A DNA stretch of 64,000 bases from Sophora flavescens (Eukaryota; Streptophyta; Magnoliopsida; Fabales; Fabaceae), in contig CM061067.1 of the NCBI GenBank assembly GCA_030762895.1, forward strand, positions 163,926,518 through 163,990,517. The letters run 5' to 3'. This document shows, piece after piece, positions 47,661-59,260 of the stretch. Position 1 is the stretch's first letter, and every line of letters starts with the position of its first letter. The position numbers were made by a program, and so were the translations under genes. The notes beneath the pieces are model-generated. The model had not been told where the DNA came from and did not search any database. It saw nothing but the letters and a program-made list of their open reading frames with translations.

Positions 47661-48157
47661 ATGAATTCCGCTGAGAGCTCTGTTAGGGTTTTCGAACCCT
47701 CTTCTTCTGCCATTAGTAATAGTATTGAGGAGGAGGGTATCCTCACGCATAGTAAAAAGAAAGTCAGACCATGGGAGGACCCCTCTCTTGAGCCTGGTTT
47801 GGCTAATGAAGCAAGCAAAGTCCTTCATAGTCAACCCCATCCTATAAGGAGATACTCCTAAACCTTTTTGGAAAGGAAGTTTCAGAAAAACTGGTTGTTA
47901 ATGCAAATAACAATAGTATTGAGACTGGTGGTGCCACTGATATTTCTTTTGCCCCATTCCCAAAGCTGGAAAAGCAGGAGAAACTAGTCTGGAGATTCCT
48001 CTATCTGATGAGGAATGGAATGCTTGGTCTTTACCATGGCGCAAGACTCTGGTTGTGAACTTATTACTTAAGAAGGTCAGCTTTGAGACCCTGGAATCTT
48101 TCCTCGGGAGGAAATGGGCAAGATATTGCGCTACAAAGATTGTTGATATGGCTGAGA
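47661..48157 (+). pseudogene. LINE ORF1 (DUF4283-type) fragment
   Basis: It opens at ATG 47661 (MNSAESSVRVFEP, VRPWEDPSLEPGLANEASKV). It continues through frame changes to EEWNAWSLPWRKTLVVNLLL and ETLESFLGRKWAR...ATKIVDMAE, which resembles the DUF4283 domain at the start of plant LINE ORF1 proteins (RNA-binding, usually followed by a zinc knuckle). The zinc knuckle and everything downstream are missing: at about 48157 the sequence switches abruptly to an Athila element in the opposite orientation. Confidence 0.7.
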
Positions 48158-49887
48158 TCTTAACAAAACTATTAACAAATCTCTTGATCTTCTCAAATTA
48201 TTCAAGAGATGAAAATCAAAAACAAAAGAGAAAAGGAAAAGAAAACTTGGGTTGCCTCCCAATAAGCGCTTCTTTAACGTCACTAGCTTGACGGATGATC
48301 TGTAAGATGGTGCTTTAAGATGGACGGAAACTGCTTGACGATCAAAGTCTCCTCCAAGGTAGTGCTTGAGCCTTTGCCCATTAACAGTGAAAGTATCTCC
48401 GGATGATGGGTCTTCCAATTCAACTGAACCAAATGGAGAAACTGACTTGACATAGAATGGACCCGACCATCTTGATCTCAACTTGCCTCGGAAACGACTT
48501 GAGACGTGAATTAAAGAGCAGAACCGATTGGCCCTCTTCAAATTGCTTGGGAATAATGTACTTGTCATGCCGTAATTTTGTTCTTTCCTTGTAAATCCTT
48601 GCACTCTCATAAGCCAAGAGTCGAAATTCATCCAATTCATTCAACTGCAACAATCTCTTATCCATGGCCAGTCTTGTATCAAAGTTCAGGGCCTTCACTG
48701 CCCAAAAAGCACGATGTTGGAGCTCTACCGGAAGATGACATGATTTTCCAAACACTAATTGGTAAGGTGACATACCAATAGATGTTTTATATGTAGTCCG
48801 ATAAGCCCAAAGTGCATCATCCAGTTTCTTTGTCCAATCCTTCCTAGCATTGTTCACAGTTTTCTCCAAAATTCTTTTCAACTCTCGATTGGACAACTCC
48901 ACTTGCCCACTGGTTTGAGAGTGGTATGGTGTGGCAACTTTATGATTCACCCCAAACTTGGCAAGCACTGCATTGAACTCTTTGTTGCAAAAATGGGTAC
49001 CCCCATCACTAATAATGGCTCTAGGGGTTCCAAATCGGGTGAAGATGTTCTTCCTTACAAAACTAATCACAGCTTTTGCATCATCCTTCACAGTTGGAAC
49101 AACTTCCACCCACTTGCTCACATAGTCCACCGCAACAAGAATGTAATTGTTGTTGTATGATGATGGGAAAGGACCCATGAAGTCGATCCCCCATACATCA
49201 AAGAGCTCCACCTCTAGAATACCTTTCAAGGGCATCTCATTCCGCTTGGATATACTTCCTGTCCTCTGACACTTATCACATTTCATCACCCAAGCTCTGG
49301 AGTCTTTGAAAATAGTGGGCCAAAATAACCCGCATTGCAAGATCTTCATGGCGGTCCTCTCACCACCAAAGTGTCCCCCATATGGTGAGTTGTGGCAATG
49401 AGTCGCACCCCCTCAATCTCCTCTTCCGAATGCATCTTCTCGTAATTCCATCCGAACCTCTTTTGAAAAGATAAGGCTCATCCCATACATAGTATTTGGC
49501 ATCATGGATGAGCTTCTTCCTTTGTTGTGCATTGAAGTCCTTCGGAATTTTGTTGGCGGCCTTATAATTCGCAATGTCTACAAACCAAGGTGCCACTTGT
49601 ACCATAAACAGCTTTTCATCTGGGAATTCCTCTTGAATTGGCAACTCAGCTTTTGCTTGAACATCTGCTCGTGGAAGCCTAGACAAATGGCCGGCCACCA
49701 CATTCTCTACTCCTTTCTTGTCCTTAATATCCAAATCAAACTCTTGGAGCAGTAGTATCCACCTAATGAGCCTTGGCTTGGCATCCTGTTTAGTCATAAG
49801 ATACTTCAAAGCAGAATGATCAGTGTAGACAGTAGTTTTAGAACCAATCAAGTAGGATCTAAATTTATCAAACGCAAAACACCACAA
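48158..49887 (-). pseudogene. Athila RNase H end and integrase, frameshifted
   Basis: The piece 49887-49360 carries the RNase H tail (YTDHSALKYLMTKQDAKPRL, RWILLLQEFDLDIKDKKGVE), then loses frame before the integrase zinc finger. The piece 49349-48420 has CDKCQRTGSISKRNEMPL, GIDFMGPFPSS, IISDGGTHFCN (second catalytic Asp) and HSQTSGQVELSNRELKRILE (catalytic Glu), so the D-D-E core is present in one frame. A further frameshift near 48480 moves the C-terminal part to another frame (SRWSGPFYVKSVSPFGSVEL). At least three frame breaks in all; inactive. Confidence 0.88.
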
Positions 49888-52800
49888 AGAAGCAATTCTT
49901 TTTCAGTCGTGGTATAATTCAATTGAGCATCATTCAGCACACGACTGGCATAGTAAATGACATGCAGCACTTTATTTTTTCTTTGCCCCAAAATGGCTCC
50001 CACCGCATAGTCACTTGCATCACACATTAACTCAAATGGTAAACTCCAATCTGGAGGTGCAATGACCGGTGCGGTGGTGAGTTTTTCTTTCAAAAGTTGG
50101 AATGCATGCATGCAATCATCATCAAATATAAAAGGAGTATCAACTACCAAAAGCTTGCATAAGGGTTTCACAATCTTTGAAAACCTTCTATAGAAACCCG
50201 CATGCCCTAGGAAGCTTCTAACACCTTTCACATTTATGGGAGGGGGAAGTTTTTCAATCACTTCAATTTTTGTTTTATCAACTTCCATCCCCCGTGATGA
50301 AATTTTATGACCAAGAACTATACCTTCCCTAACCATGAAATGACATTTTTCCCAATTTAGAACAAGGTTAGTTTCTTGGCATCTTTTTAGAACACATGCA
50401 AGATTATTCAGACAATTATCGAAAGAATTACCAAACACAGAAAAATCATCCATAAATACCTCTATAAATTTTTCAGTCACGTCAGAGAATATAGAAAGCA
50501 TGCACCTTTGGAAAGTGGCGGGTGCATTACACAACCCGAATGGCATCCTCCGGTATGCATAGATGCCATAGGGGCAAGTGAAAGCGATCTTCTCTTGGTC
50601 CTGGGGGTCAACCACAATCTGGTTATACCCTGAGTATCCATCAAGGAAGCAATAAAAAGCATGGCCCGCCAACCTCTCTAACATCTGATCAATGAAGGGC
50701 AATGGAAAGTGATCTTTTCCGGTGGCTTCATTTAGTCTTCTGTAATCAATACACACCCTCCATCTAGAAACGATCCTTGAGGGGATGAGCTCATTTTTAT
50801 CATTTGCCACCACCGTCATCCCCCCTTTCTTGGGAACAACTTGGACCGGACTCACCCATGGACTATCGGAGATTGGATAGATTATTCCCGCATCCAACAG
50901 CTTCACAACCTCCTTCCTTACAACTTCTTTCATATTCGGGTTGAGTCTTCTTTGGGGTTGTCTAACCGGCTTGAAATTTTCCTCCAAGAGGATTTTGTGC
51001 ATACAGAATGAGGGACTTATCCCCTTCAAGTCGGACATAGACCACCCAATTGCAGATTTGTGCTCCCTGAGCACCCTTAACAGTTTCTCTTCCTCCAGAG
51101 AGTTCAATTCACTACTAATGATAACTGGGAATGAAGAATTTATCCCAAGGAAAGCATAACGGAGATGGGATGGAAGTTCTTTCAACTCTAGCACAGATGG
51201 TTCACCCTTGTCTTCAATCCTCACATCTTCCACAACTTTGTCTTCAACATTATTCACCACCAGACAAGCCTCAAGGGATTTAACCATGAATTCAACTTCC
51301 TCCGCACACACCTCTTCTTCTACATCCTCCATCATAAGAGCCGCTTCCAAAGAATCTTCAAAAGTCTGTTGCACACTCTTATCAGTCAATGAATCAACAA
51401 GGTCCACACTCATACACGTATCCTTGTCACTTGGATGCCTCATTGGTTCAAAAACATTGAAGGTGACCTTTTCATCTTGGACTCGAAGCACCAATTCCCC
51501 TTGATTTACATCAATCAAAGCTCTACCCGTGGATAGGAATGGTCTTCCAAGAATCAACGGAGTCTCACTATCTTCCTCTATATCCAACACCACAAAATCT
51601 GCCGGAAAAATGAATTTGTCTACTTTGACCAACAAATCCTCCACTACACCATAAGGATATGTAATGGAGCGATCCTCCAATTGGAGAGAAATCCCAGTTG
51701 GCTTGACTTCACCAATTTCCAGCTTCTTGAAAATGGAGAGAGGCATAAGGTTTATACTTGCACCGAGATCACACAAGGCTCTCTCAATATTCAAAGGACC
51801 AATAGTGCATGGAATAGTAAAGCTTCCCGGATCCTTCATCTTCACCGGTAACTTCCTTTGGAGTATAGCACTACACTCTTCTGTGAGCATGACCGTCTCC
51901 TCTTTCCACCTTCTCTTGTTAGTAAGAATCTCCTTCATAAACTTGGCATAGGAAGGCATTTGCTGAAGAGCTTCAGCAAAAGGGATGTTGATTTGCAATT
52001 TTTTGAACACATCCAAGAATTTAGAGAATTGTTGATCTTTTGCCTCCTTCTTCAACCTTTGAGGATAGGGTATCTTGAAATATGGTGGCAACTCTTTGGG
52101 ATTGTCAACTTCTTCAAGAATTTGCCTTCTAGTCTTCTTTCTTGCAAATTCTTCATCCACCAATTTCTCTCTTCGTGGTTCTTCAGCTTCAACAACAATG
52201 GGACTAGAGGTAGTGGCTTGGGAAGTCTCGGGTTCTTCATTGGTTACATCTTCCACAATCACCTCATCACTAACCCTCTTTTCTTCCTTCTCTTTGATCT
52301 TTTCTTGTGGCCCTACTACCCTTCCACTTCTTGTAGCAATTGCCTTGCAATCCTCTCTTGGATTTTTCTCGGTGTCTCCTGGCAATTGTCCTTGAGGTCT
52401 CTCCGCCATTTGCTTTGCCAGTTGGCCTATTTGGTGCTCAAGATTTTTGATGGAGGCATTTTGATTCTTCATAGTCTCTTGAGTTGCTTGAAAATTGGCT
52501 TGGATCGCTTGCATGAACTGGCCTAGAATATTCTCTAAGTTGCTTGATTTCTCTTGAGAGGGCTTTGCTTGAGAACTTGATCCTTGCCCTTGTTTCCAAC
52601 CAAAGTTAGGATGGCTACGCCACCTCGGATTGTAAGTGTTAGAGTAAGGATCATTCTTAGGCCCTTGATTCCCCATGTAGTTCACCTCTTCTTGTCCAGA
52701 ACTTCCAACCACATTAATCTCACAATTTCCATTTGTATGGTTACCTCCACAAAAATCACACACCGAGGTAGCTTGAACTTGGACAGCTTGTAACTGAGAA

Positions 52801-53612
52801 TTCTGCAGTTGAACGGACCCCAATTGCTTGGTAAGAATGGCCATTTGTGCCTTAAGAGCGCCAATTTCATCAAGCTCCAACACACCTCTCTTGACCAATG
52901 ATCGAAAACTAGGCATTTGATAATCATTGTTGGCCATAGTTTCAATCAAATTCTTTGCCTCTTCAGGTGTCTTTTGACTCAATGATCCACCTGCAGCTGC
53001 TTCAATCATACTTCTGGAATTCCTGTTGAGCCCATTAACAAAGGTCGCCACTTGCTGCCATGTCTCTAACTCATGATTTGGACAAGCTGTGAGTAAAGAC
53101 TTGAACCTCTCCCAGGCTTCATAAAGTGACTCACCATCTCTCTGTGCAAAGGCATTAATCTCGGACCTCAACTTGATCATTCTAGACGGAGGGAAGAAGC
53201 GAGATAAGAACTTGCTCACCAAATCATTCCAGGTGATAATACTTCCATGAGGATGAGATTGAAGCCATGACTTAGCTTTATCCCTCAAAGAGAAAGGGAA
53301 AAGCCTTAAACGAATGGCCTCATCGGAAGCTCCATTTAACTTGATGGTGTCACACAACTCAATGAATGTGCCAATGTGAGCATGAGGGTCTTCACTCTCC
53401 AAACCTCCAAACTGATTTTGTTGCACAAGATTGAGAAGTGATGCCTTTATTTCAAAATTGTTGCAGGCCACTGTAGGTCTAACAATGGGAGTCCCACATC
53501 CATCGACTCTAAGGGAAGTATAGTCCCCTATTGTCCTTCTTGGTGCATTTTCTTCAGCCATGGTGACAGTTGCTATTTCGACTTGTGGTTCTTGCACACT
53601 GGGTAACTCCAC
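49848..53612 (-). CDS. Athila gag-protease-reverse transcriptase polyprotein (1,254 codons)
   Basis: A long uninterrupted frame. The gag core lies at residues ~50-230 (LRLFPFSLRDKAKSWLQSHP, KFLSRFFPPSRM). A CCHC-like knuckle lies near residue 287 (CDFCGGNHTNGNC) and a polar Gln-rich stretch to ~450. Protease is near residue 610 (LCDLGASINLMPLSIFKKL, the DLGAS variant of the active site). Reverse transcriptase is near 890-1150 (RVCIDYRRLNEATGKDHFPL, FMDDFSVF), and RNase H starts near 1205 (MCDASDYAVGAIL). It ends by frameshift inside RNase H. Such a long open frame suggests modest age, but the downstream breaks stop it from making integrase. Confidence 0.9.
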   Translation of the reverse strand: MELPSVQEPQVEIATVTMAEENAPRRTIGDYTSLRVDGCGTPIVRPTVACNNFEIKASLLNLVQQNQFGGLESEDPHAHIGTFIELCDTIKLNGASDEAIRLRLFPFSLRDKAKSWLQSHPHGSIITWNDLVSKFLSRFFPPSRMIKLRSEINAFAQRDGESLYEAWERFKSLLTACPNHELETWQQVATFVNGLNRNSRSMIEAAAGGSLSQKTPEEAKNLIETMANNDYQMPSFRSLVKRGVLELDEIGALKAQMAILTKQLGSVQLQNSQLQAVQVQATSVCDFCGGNHTNGNCEINVVGSSGQEEVNYMGNQGPKNDPYSNTYNPRWRSHPNFGWKQGQGSSSQAKPSQEKSSNLENILGQFMQAIQANFQATQETMKNQNASIKNLEHQIGQLAKQMAERPQGQLPGDTEKNPREDCKAIATRSGRVVGPQEKIKEKEEKRVSDEVIVEDVTNEEPETSQATTSSPIVVEAEEPRREKLVDEEFARKKTRRQILEEVDNPKELPPYFKIPYPQRLKKEAKDQQFSKFLDVFKKLQINIPFAEALQQMPSYAKFMKEILTNKRRWKEETVMLTEECSAILQRKLPVKMKDPGSFTIPCTIGPLNIERALCDLGASINLMPLSIFKKLEIGEVKPTGISLQLEDRSITYPYGVVEDLLVKVDKFIFPADFVVLDIEEDSETPLILGRPFLSTGRALIDVNQGELVLRVQDEKVTFNVFEPMRHPSDKDTCMSVDLVDSLTDKSVQQTFEDSLEAALMMEDVEEEVCAEEVEFMVKSLEACLVVNNVEDKVVEDVRIEDKGEPSVLELKELPSHLRYAFLGINSSFPVIISSELNSLEEEKLLRVLREHKSAIGWSMSDLKGISPSFCMHKILLEENFKPVRQPQRRLNPNMKEVVRKEVVKLLDAGIIYPISDSPWVSPVQVVPKKGGMTVVANDKNELIPSRIVSRWRVCIDYRRLNEATGKDHFPLPFIDQMLERLAGHAFYCFLDGYSGYNQIVVDPQDQEKIAFTCPYGIYAYRRMPFGLCNAPATFQRCMLSIFSDVTEKFIEVFMDDFSVFGNSFDNCLNNLACVLKRCQETNLVLNWEKCHFMVREGIVLGHKISSRGMEVDKTKIEVIEKLPPPINVKGVRSFLGHAGFYRRFSKIVKPLCKLLVVDTPFIFDDDCMHAFQLLKEKLTTAPVIAPPDWSLPFELMCDASDYAVGAILGQRKNKVLHVIYYASRVLNDAQLNYTTTEKELLLCGVLRLINLDPT

Positions 53613-53894
53613 TTGTGGCTCTTGTATACTAGAAGATGTTATTTCTCTGTTTTTCCTTGCTTTGGTTTCCTTTCTATTTTGTCTGCAAAACCTCTAGATC
53701 TCAGGATCAAATTGAAGTTCACCTGGGTCGATTGTACCTCGCATACAAGGAACAAACAGAGTAGCGCGGAAAAAGAACAGAACAAAACTGAAAATAAGAA
53801 AATAGAAAACAGAAAAGAAAAACAGCAATAGGAAAACACTGAAAAATGCCTAAATTAGGAGTCCCTTTTGGTACTCGTGATATTGACACACCGA

Positions 53895-53912
53895 TCCCCG
53901 GCAACGGCGCCA
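53895..53912 (-). other. Athila primer-binding site (tRNA-Asp)
   Basis: On the minus strand TGGCGCCGTTGCCGGGGA begins seven bases inside the LTR boundary (53919), identical to the primer site at 18686-18703. Confidence 0.9.
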
Positions 53913-54959
53913 AAAACTTGATACGTACTCGGCAAGTGTACCGGGTCGTTGCAAGTAATAAAACGGTAAGAATCGGAAATCGTCCTCAGGGATCGTGGAC
54001 AAGTACCACTTCACAAATTGAACTACTATCTAGGCGAATCTTGTTTGGAATGAAGGTAGCTCTAACATCTAATGAAACAAACAAGAATAAAATGTTTTTG
54101 TTCTTTTAGGTATTTTATCAAACACTTAGTGGGCAAACAGAAATGTGAACAACAAATGGATAGAATTGCTAGGGTTAGACTAGGCTAATCCTCCTTTGAT
54201 GCTATGAAATGGTAAATAACACAATTCCTACTTCGATTATGACAATCAAATCTTCTTCAAATACTCAAACCCTAATGTCTTAGGTGGAATGAGCCTAAAA
54301 TTCCAAATTAAACCCTAATGTCTTAGGTGGATTAATATGAGAAATTGCATTAAGAGTCAAGATTCATAAGATTGCAAGCACCCCAAGACCTATGTCTAGG
54401 TTCATGAACCACTTGGTACACTACAAAAAAAAGGTTGTTTAGCGACCGAAAATAGTGACCGAATTTTTCGGTTGCTTTTTGCGACCGAACTAGCGACCGA
54501 TTGTAGGATCTACATGAAATAGTGATTAGAGATAATACTGCGACCGAAATAGCGACCGAAATAGAGCGTAGCAGGGCTATCGGTCGCTATTTCCGTCGCT
54601 ATATGAAGGAACTTAAAAGTCAGTAATTTTATCCCTTCTTAGCGACCAAAATAGCGACCGACTTAAATGCAACGGTTGAAAGCCAGAAATTTTATGTATT
54701 CTTAGCGACCGAAATAGCGATCGAATTAAATGCAACGGTTAAATTTTATTTACATTTGCGACCGATATTAATTCGGTCGCTAAACGGCGCGGAAAAAAAT
54801 TAAAATCGTGCGTGTTAGCGACCGATTGAGTTCTCCGTCGCTAAATTTATGAATTCAAATTTCAAATTAACTCATCCCGCGACCGAATTTAGCGACCATT
54901 TTTTATTTAAGTGATTGGCGACCGATTATTTCGGTCGCTAAATTATAAATCCATAAAAT

Positions 54960-55320
54960 CGTGAAATCTTCCCCTTCTTCCTCATTTCTGCCTTTTCTTC
55001 CTTCCTCCCTCACCCATCTTCGATCTTCTCCCTCGCGTTCAGGCCGCCACCACCGTGCAGTGGGCACCGCCACCACCGCCGTCTCCGGTAAGCCTCCGTG
55101 CTCCTCCTCCTCTTCTTCCATCTCTTCCCTCTTCCTCTCCTCTCTTCCTTTCCCCTCTTCCTGCTCTGTTTGTAATCCCCCCCTCTGTTTCAGGCCGCCA
55201 TACTCCGCCCCCTCTGTTTCAGGCCACCATACGCAGCTCTCCGGTCACCACGCACGGACAGAGCTCCTCCTACCCTCTTCTCTCCTCAGTTTGTGCATTC
55301 CCTGCTCTGCCTTGAGGTAA
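54960..55320 (+). other. C/T-rich leader-like block of the B3-carrying CACTA element
   Basis: A pyrimidine-rich stretch (TCTTCCTCCTCTTC style), open in more than one frame with Ser/Pro-rich translations. It sits in the place of the presumed leader exons in the other CACTA elements (compare 13670-13860), ending near a possible donor (GAGGTAACC at about 55314). Low-complexity coding is possible but not supported. Confidence 0.4.
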
Positions 55321-56965
55321 CCATGCATGGACTCTCTATGTATAATTTTTTATTTTGCTTCATTGTTTCATTGCTTGCTTTATTGCTTACTACTGAGAAG
55401 AGCTACTTGTGTATTTCATGTGAGTTGTGATATAGGTGACTGTGATTGAGTAGAACACCTTACCATTGTTTCTAATGTAAGTTGTGATTAATGTTGATGT
55501 AAATTCCTATTTAAAAATTACTGTGGTTTTCAATTTTCATTCATATATTTATATCATGTAATGAATATTAAGATACATATAATAGATGTCATTATATGAG
55601 ATGTGAGATTTGTTTAAAATAAGACCTTACCATTGTTTCTAATGTACACGACTTGCTTGTTTATAAAAAAAAAAATTATGGTGGTTAGTGGTTACTTGTC
55701 AAGTTTAATTCTTATGGGTTATAAATACTTGTTTGGGGGAATTGGTAAAGGTATATGAAGGGGTGACATTAATTGAGATGTGTTGTAGAGATGTAGAGAT
55801 AATGGCAATAAATTGTGGATAAAAGAGATTGAGACTGATATTACAGACATTAATTTGTAATTAATCTTGTTAATAGATTCATATCTTATATTTAATACTG
55901 AGATTTGTGGAAGATATGTTTTGATATGAGATATGTGAGATTTGTTTGAACTAGAAAATTAAGAATATGATACGGGTTGCTTAAGAGAAGGTAAAATTAC
56001 AGGGAGAGCAAAGAGTTTTGACAGGAGAGTAAGTGTGGCTACTTTGCCAATTACGTTTTTTTTTGCTTGAGTATTGGTAATTGTTTCCTATTTATTACCC
56101 ATCTCATTTTTTTGTTTCGTTTTGTGAGAGAAGTCATAAGATTAATTGTTGCACGGTTGCGAATATGAGGGGTATATATGGTTATCAAGCTTTATCTATT
56201 AATTTAATTTAACATTTGTTACTTGAAGTCTATAACTTTATGTAAGTAATTTAAACCATTCTATTGATAGGCTATTCACCCATGGTTCTTCAGTTTCTGA
56301 ATCACTTCTTTTTAGTGATTGATGATTTCAGAAAGCACATGAAATGACCATGGTCTATTTCATTGTATTTGAGTGTACCTTATTTGATGTAAATTTATTG
56401 AAGGCTGGTACTTATATCTGAGCATGTTCATACATTTGGATTGCTATGAAGAATAGTTTATTCTCTTTAAAATAAAAATCTTTCAATAACAATGAATCAA
56501 TGTAATTAGAATAATTTGATATGTATTTATTGATAACTTGTTTGGAAATGATTATGGAATCATATTTGTATATATTTACATTATAAGCATTGGAATGAAT
56601 TGATAAAGTGTTATTAGTTCGTAAATGGCATGACTTTGTTGTTGTTAATATTCATTTACTAATTTAAAGTCCATGAGCTTAATTAGAAAGTCTCTTCTTG
56701 AAGCCAACAAAAGCGAGTCTCTTAGATAATGAAGGATTAAGTATAGGGTTAGATAAAATGAAGGGCTAGGCACGGTTTGCCAGGCACATGCATGACGGGT
56801 CCGTCATCATTAAAACATTATTCACATTAGAAAGCAGCTTTGTACACAATATTATGAAAACAACTCTGGTTTTTTACTCATTTGTTTTATTAGGAAATGG
56901 AGCTTTCCAGAAATAGTTGTTGATGACCATCCTTACTAGGTTATCTAGGCACTTCCGGTAGGAAA

Positions 56966-57830
56966 AGTCCTCTCTATGACCATCCTTCAAAACGACGTAA
57001 AAGCATCCGCTTTCCGAAAACTACTATGTTTGCTAATATGTAAAGTTGCATGTGAAGTTGCATTTCTTTGTTCTATTTTAACATGATAGTATGCTACATG
57101 GATCTTTCCATCTTTTCTTATTATCACTACTATATATCTTGTTGTTTGTTAGTGGAGAGGTGAGCTCAATAGGAAGGTATCCTGCCCGAAAGGCAAGATG
57201 CTTGATTGTGTCTTGATAATTTAATATTTATGCATGCATTTGCAATTATGTGTTGTTTGCATGTGTATTGTAATTTGGTTTTGATTTTGTGATGGTGTTG
57301 ATATGCCAATATGTGAGAATAGATATGTTAAAGGATCTTGCTTGACGTGTGTTTGTTATATTGTTTACAAGGAGATGTTATAGTTCTTTGTCCCGAAAAC
57401 CCGTATGGACATAGGTTCCATGTTTTCCTTATAACTGTTTCTGTAGAACTATTTTGTTTATGATTCTTATTTTATGTCATTAGTTGTTAAGTGATAGAAT
57501 GAGAGATTATAGAATGCTCATGTGAATGGTTTATGTGTTTTGTTTTATGTCATTAGTTGTTAAGCGATAGATTGATTTATGAGTTAAGTTATTCAATCTT
57601 ATGATTAAATGATTGTGAAACACCATTTGGCATCCAAAGGTAGTAACCATGCTAATCCTCTCTATGACCATCCTTCAAAACGACGTAAAAGCATCTGCTT
57701 TCCTGAAAACTACTATGTTTGATAATATGTAAAGTTGCATGTGAAGTTGCATTTCTTTGTTCTATTTTAACATGATAGTATGCTACATGGATCTTTCCAT
57801 CTTTTCTTATTATCACTTGATGAAGTTTAG
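56966..57830. repeat. Direct duplication inside the B3-carrying CACTA element
   Basis: About 160 bp at 56966-57128 (ACCATCCTTCAAAACGACGT ... TTTTCTTATTATCACT) recurs almost unchanged at 57666-57817, roughly 700 bp downstream in the same orientation. Confidence 0.8.
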
Positions 57831-58009
57831 ACATATGACTTGTTTTCCTTATCGTTTTATCAGAAAATGGACCCGACTAAATGTTTTGAGACAGCCATCC
57901 ATATAGACCAGTGCATAGATCTCATCAACTTAAGAATAACGATCGGATTCACGTAATGATGGTTAAGGCATAAACTAATCATTTACTAAATTGTTCTTGT
58001 GTATTTGCA

Positions 58010-58256
58010 GGATTTGATTTCAATCCCGCGATCATTCTACCGTCGTTGGGGACAACAAATACCGCGTGTTGTGACTATTGAAGACAAAAGCGGAAATCTG
58101 TTCAATGAGAATATAGTAATCCATGAGGATCGCCCATATTTTGCAATAGATACAAATGGTATCAGGGAGTTGTATTTGTTGTCCACTGGTGCATTGGCAA
58201 AGTTTAAGTACCTTGGGGGTTCTCGTTTCTACATGTTCATCCCTTTGGAAGATTGA
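58010..58256 (+). pseudogene. B3-like DNA-binding domain exon (captured)
   Basis: After an acceptor (TTGTGTATTTGCAG at 58009) the frame reads DLISIPRSFYRRWGQQIP, VVTIEDKSGNLFNENIVIHE, GIRELYLLSTGALAKFKYLG and GSRFYMFIPLED, ending at a TGA at 58254-58256. The order fits a plant B3 domain, which binds DNA in transcription factors (ARF, REM, LAV families): P..F.R..G at the start, a D.SGN turn, a hydrophobic ...G.L..FKYLG, and a final aromatic strand. A short upstream frame (57868-57957, MDPTKCFETAIHIDQCIDLI) may be a preceding exon. It is uncut and could still be coding. The B3 call rests on motif order only. Confidence 0.5.
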
Positions 58257-58856
58257 TGAGTTTTGATATTTTGATTAGTACTTATTGACTGTGGTGTATT
58301 TTTATGTTTTGATCGTTAATTAATACTTATTAAACTTTTTTTTATAAACCATTATTAAACTTGCGTTAATTAATGTATATGTTTTCTTGATCATATTGAC
58401 TGTGGTGTTTTGGATCGTTAGTACATCATATTTATGTTTTCTATTTATTTAAAAAAATATTGGTGTATTTTGTTTATATCAGAAATTAAAAATCAATGGG
58501 GTAATAGTTGAAAAACTATATTTGGTCGGCAGGATCGTTACAGGAAAAAAAAATCAAAATTTTGCGACCGAAATAGCGACCGAATATCGGTCACCAAATT
58601 AGGTGAGCTGGTATGCGACCAACTATACGGCGATCGAAATATATACTTTTGCAACCAAAATATTTGTCGCAGATTTGCGACATGAAATATAATTTCGGTC
58701 GCTAATATTTTGGTCGCTAAACATTTAGCGACCAGGGTTTCTGCTACCCCCTTAATTTGGTCGCTAATTCGGTCGCTATACAGTATAGCAACTGAATTAT
58801 CATGTTTAGCGACCGAAATCTTCGGTCGCTAAATAGGTTTTTTTTTTGTAGTGGTA

Positions 58857-59260
58857 TTTGATTCAAGAGCATGCCCTAACATCAACCTTTCAATTGTCTA
58901 TTAAAGCAACATATCATTCCTAGGATGATCAAGCCAAGGAAAGCATTAAGCATGGAATCAAACACTCATAAAGAAATAGGAAATTGCATTATAATCACTT
59001 CATGTTACAACCAAAATCAGAAAAACCATTGTCTGACCCCAACAAGGGGAGTTTAGCTACACATCATCAAAGTAAAAGGGAAAGAAAGAGATACAAAGAT
59101 GGAGAAAGGGAGGAACTCCATGGAAAATGCCCAGCAGCAGCCACAAGAGCAGAGAATGCCTTTTTAGGGTTTGTAGTCGCCTCCTCTCTTTTCCAATCAA
59201 AAATCCCCCTTTTCATTCTGCCCTCGGATAGCTTATAACAGGGGTTCTAAGATTCGCGCG
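58857..59260 (-). other. Athila LTR continuation beyond the CACTA insertion
   Basis: Resumes the LTR text interrupted at 54418 (TTGATTCAAGAGCATGCCC). No separate gene is seen; open frames here are chance. Confidence 0.6.

Larger units (their letters stand above)
54419..58853 (+). mobile_element. CACTA element with B3-like cargo, inserted in the Athila LTR
   Basis: It starts CACTACAAAAAAAAGG at 54419 and ends TTTTTTTTGTAGTG at 58853, with target duplication GTA (54416-54418 and 58854-58856). Subterminal repeats built on GCGACCGAAATAGCGACCGA fill 54440-54930 at the left and 58560-58830 at the right. There is no TNP2-like gene, so it is non-autonomous. A leader-like CT/C-rich block (54960-55320) and a B3-like exon (58010-58256) suggest a carried gene. 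The rest (55320-57850) is AT-rich and looks intronic. Confidence 0.9.

Noticed and set aside
51858..52526. 222-codon plus-strand frame opposite the Athila gag
   Set aside because: Antisense shadow of the 1,254-codon minus-strand polyprotein, with Phe/Leu/Ser-rich composition typical of such shadows.
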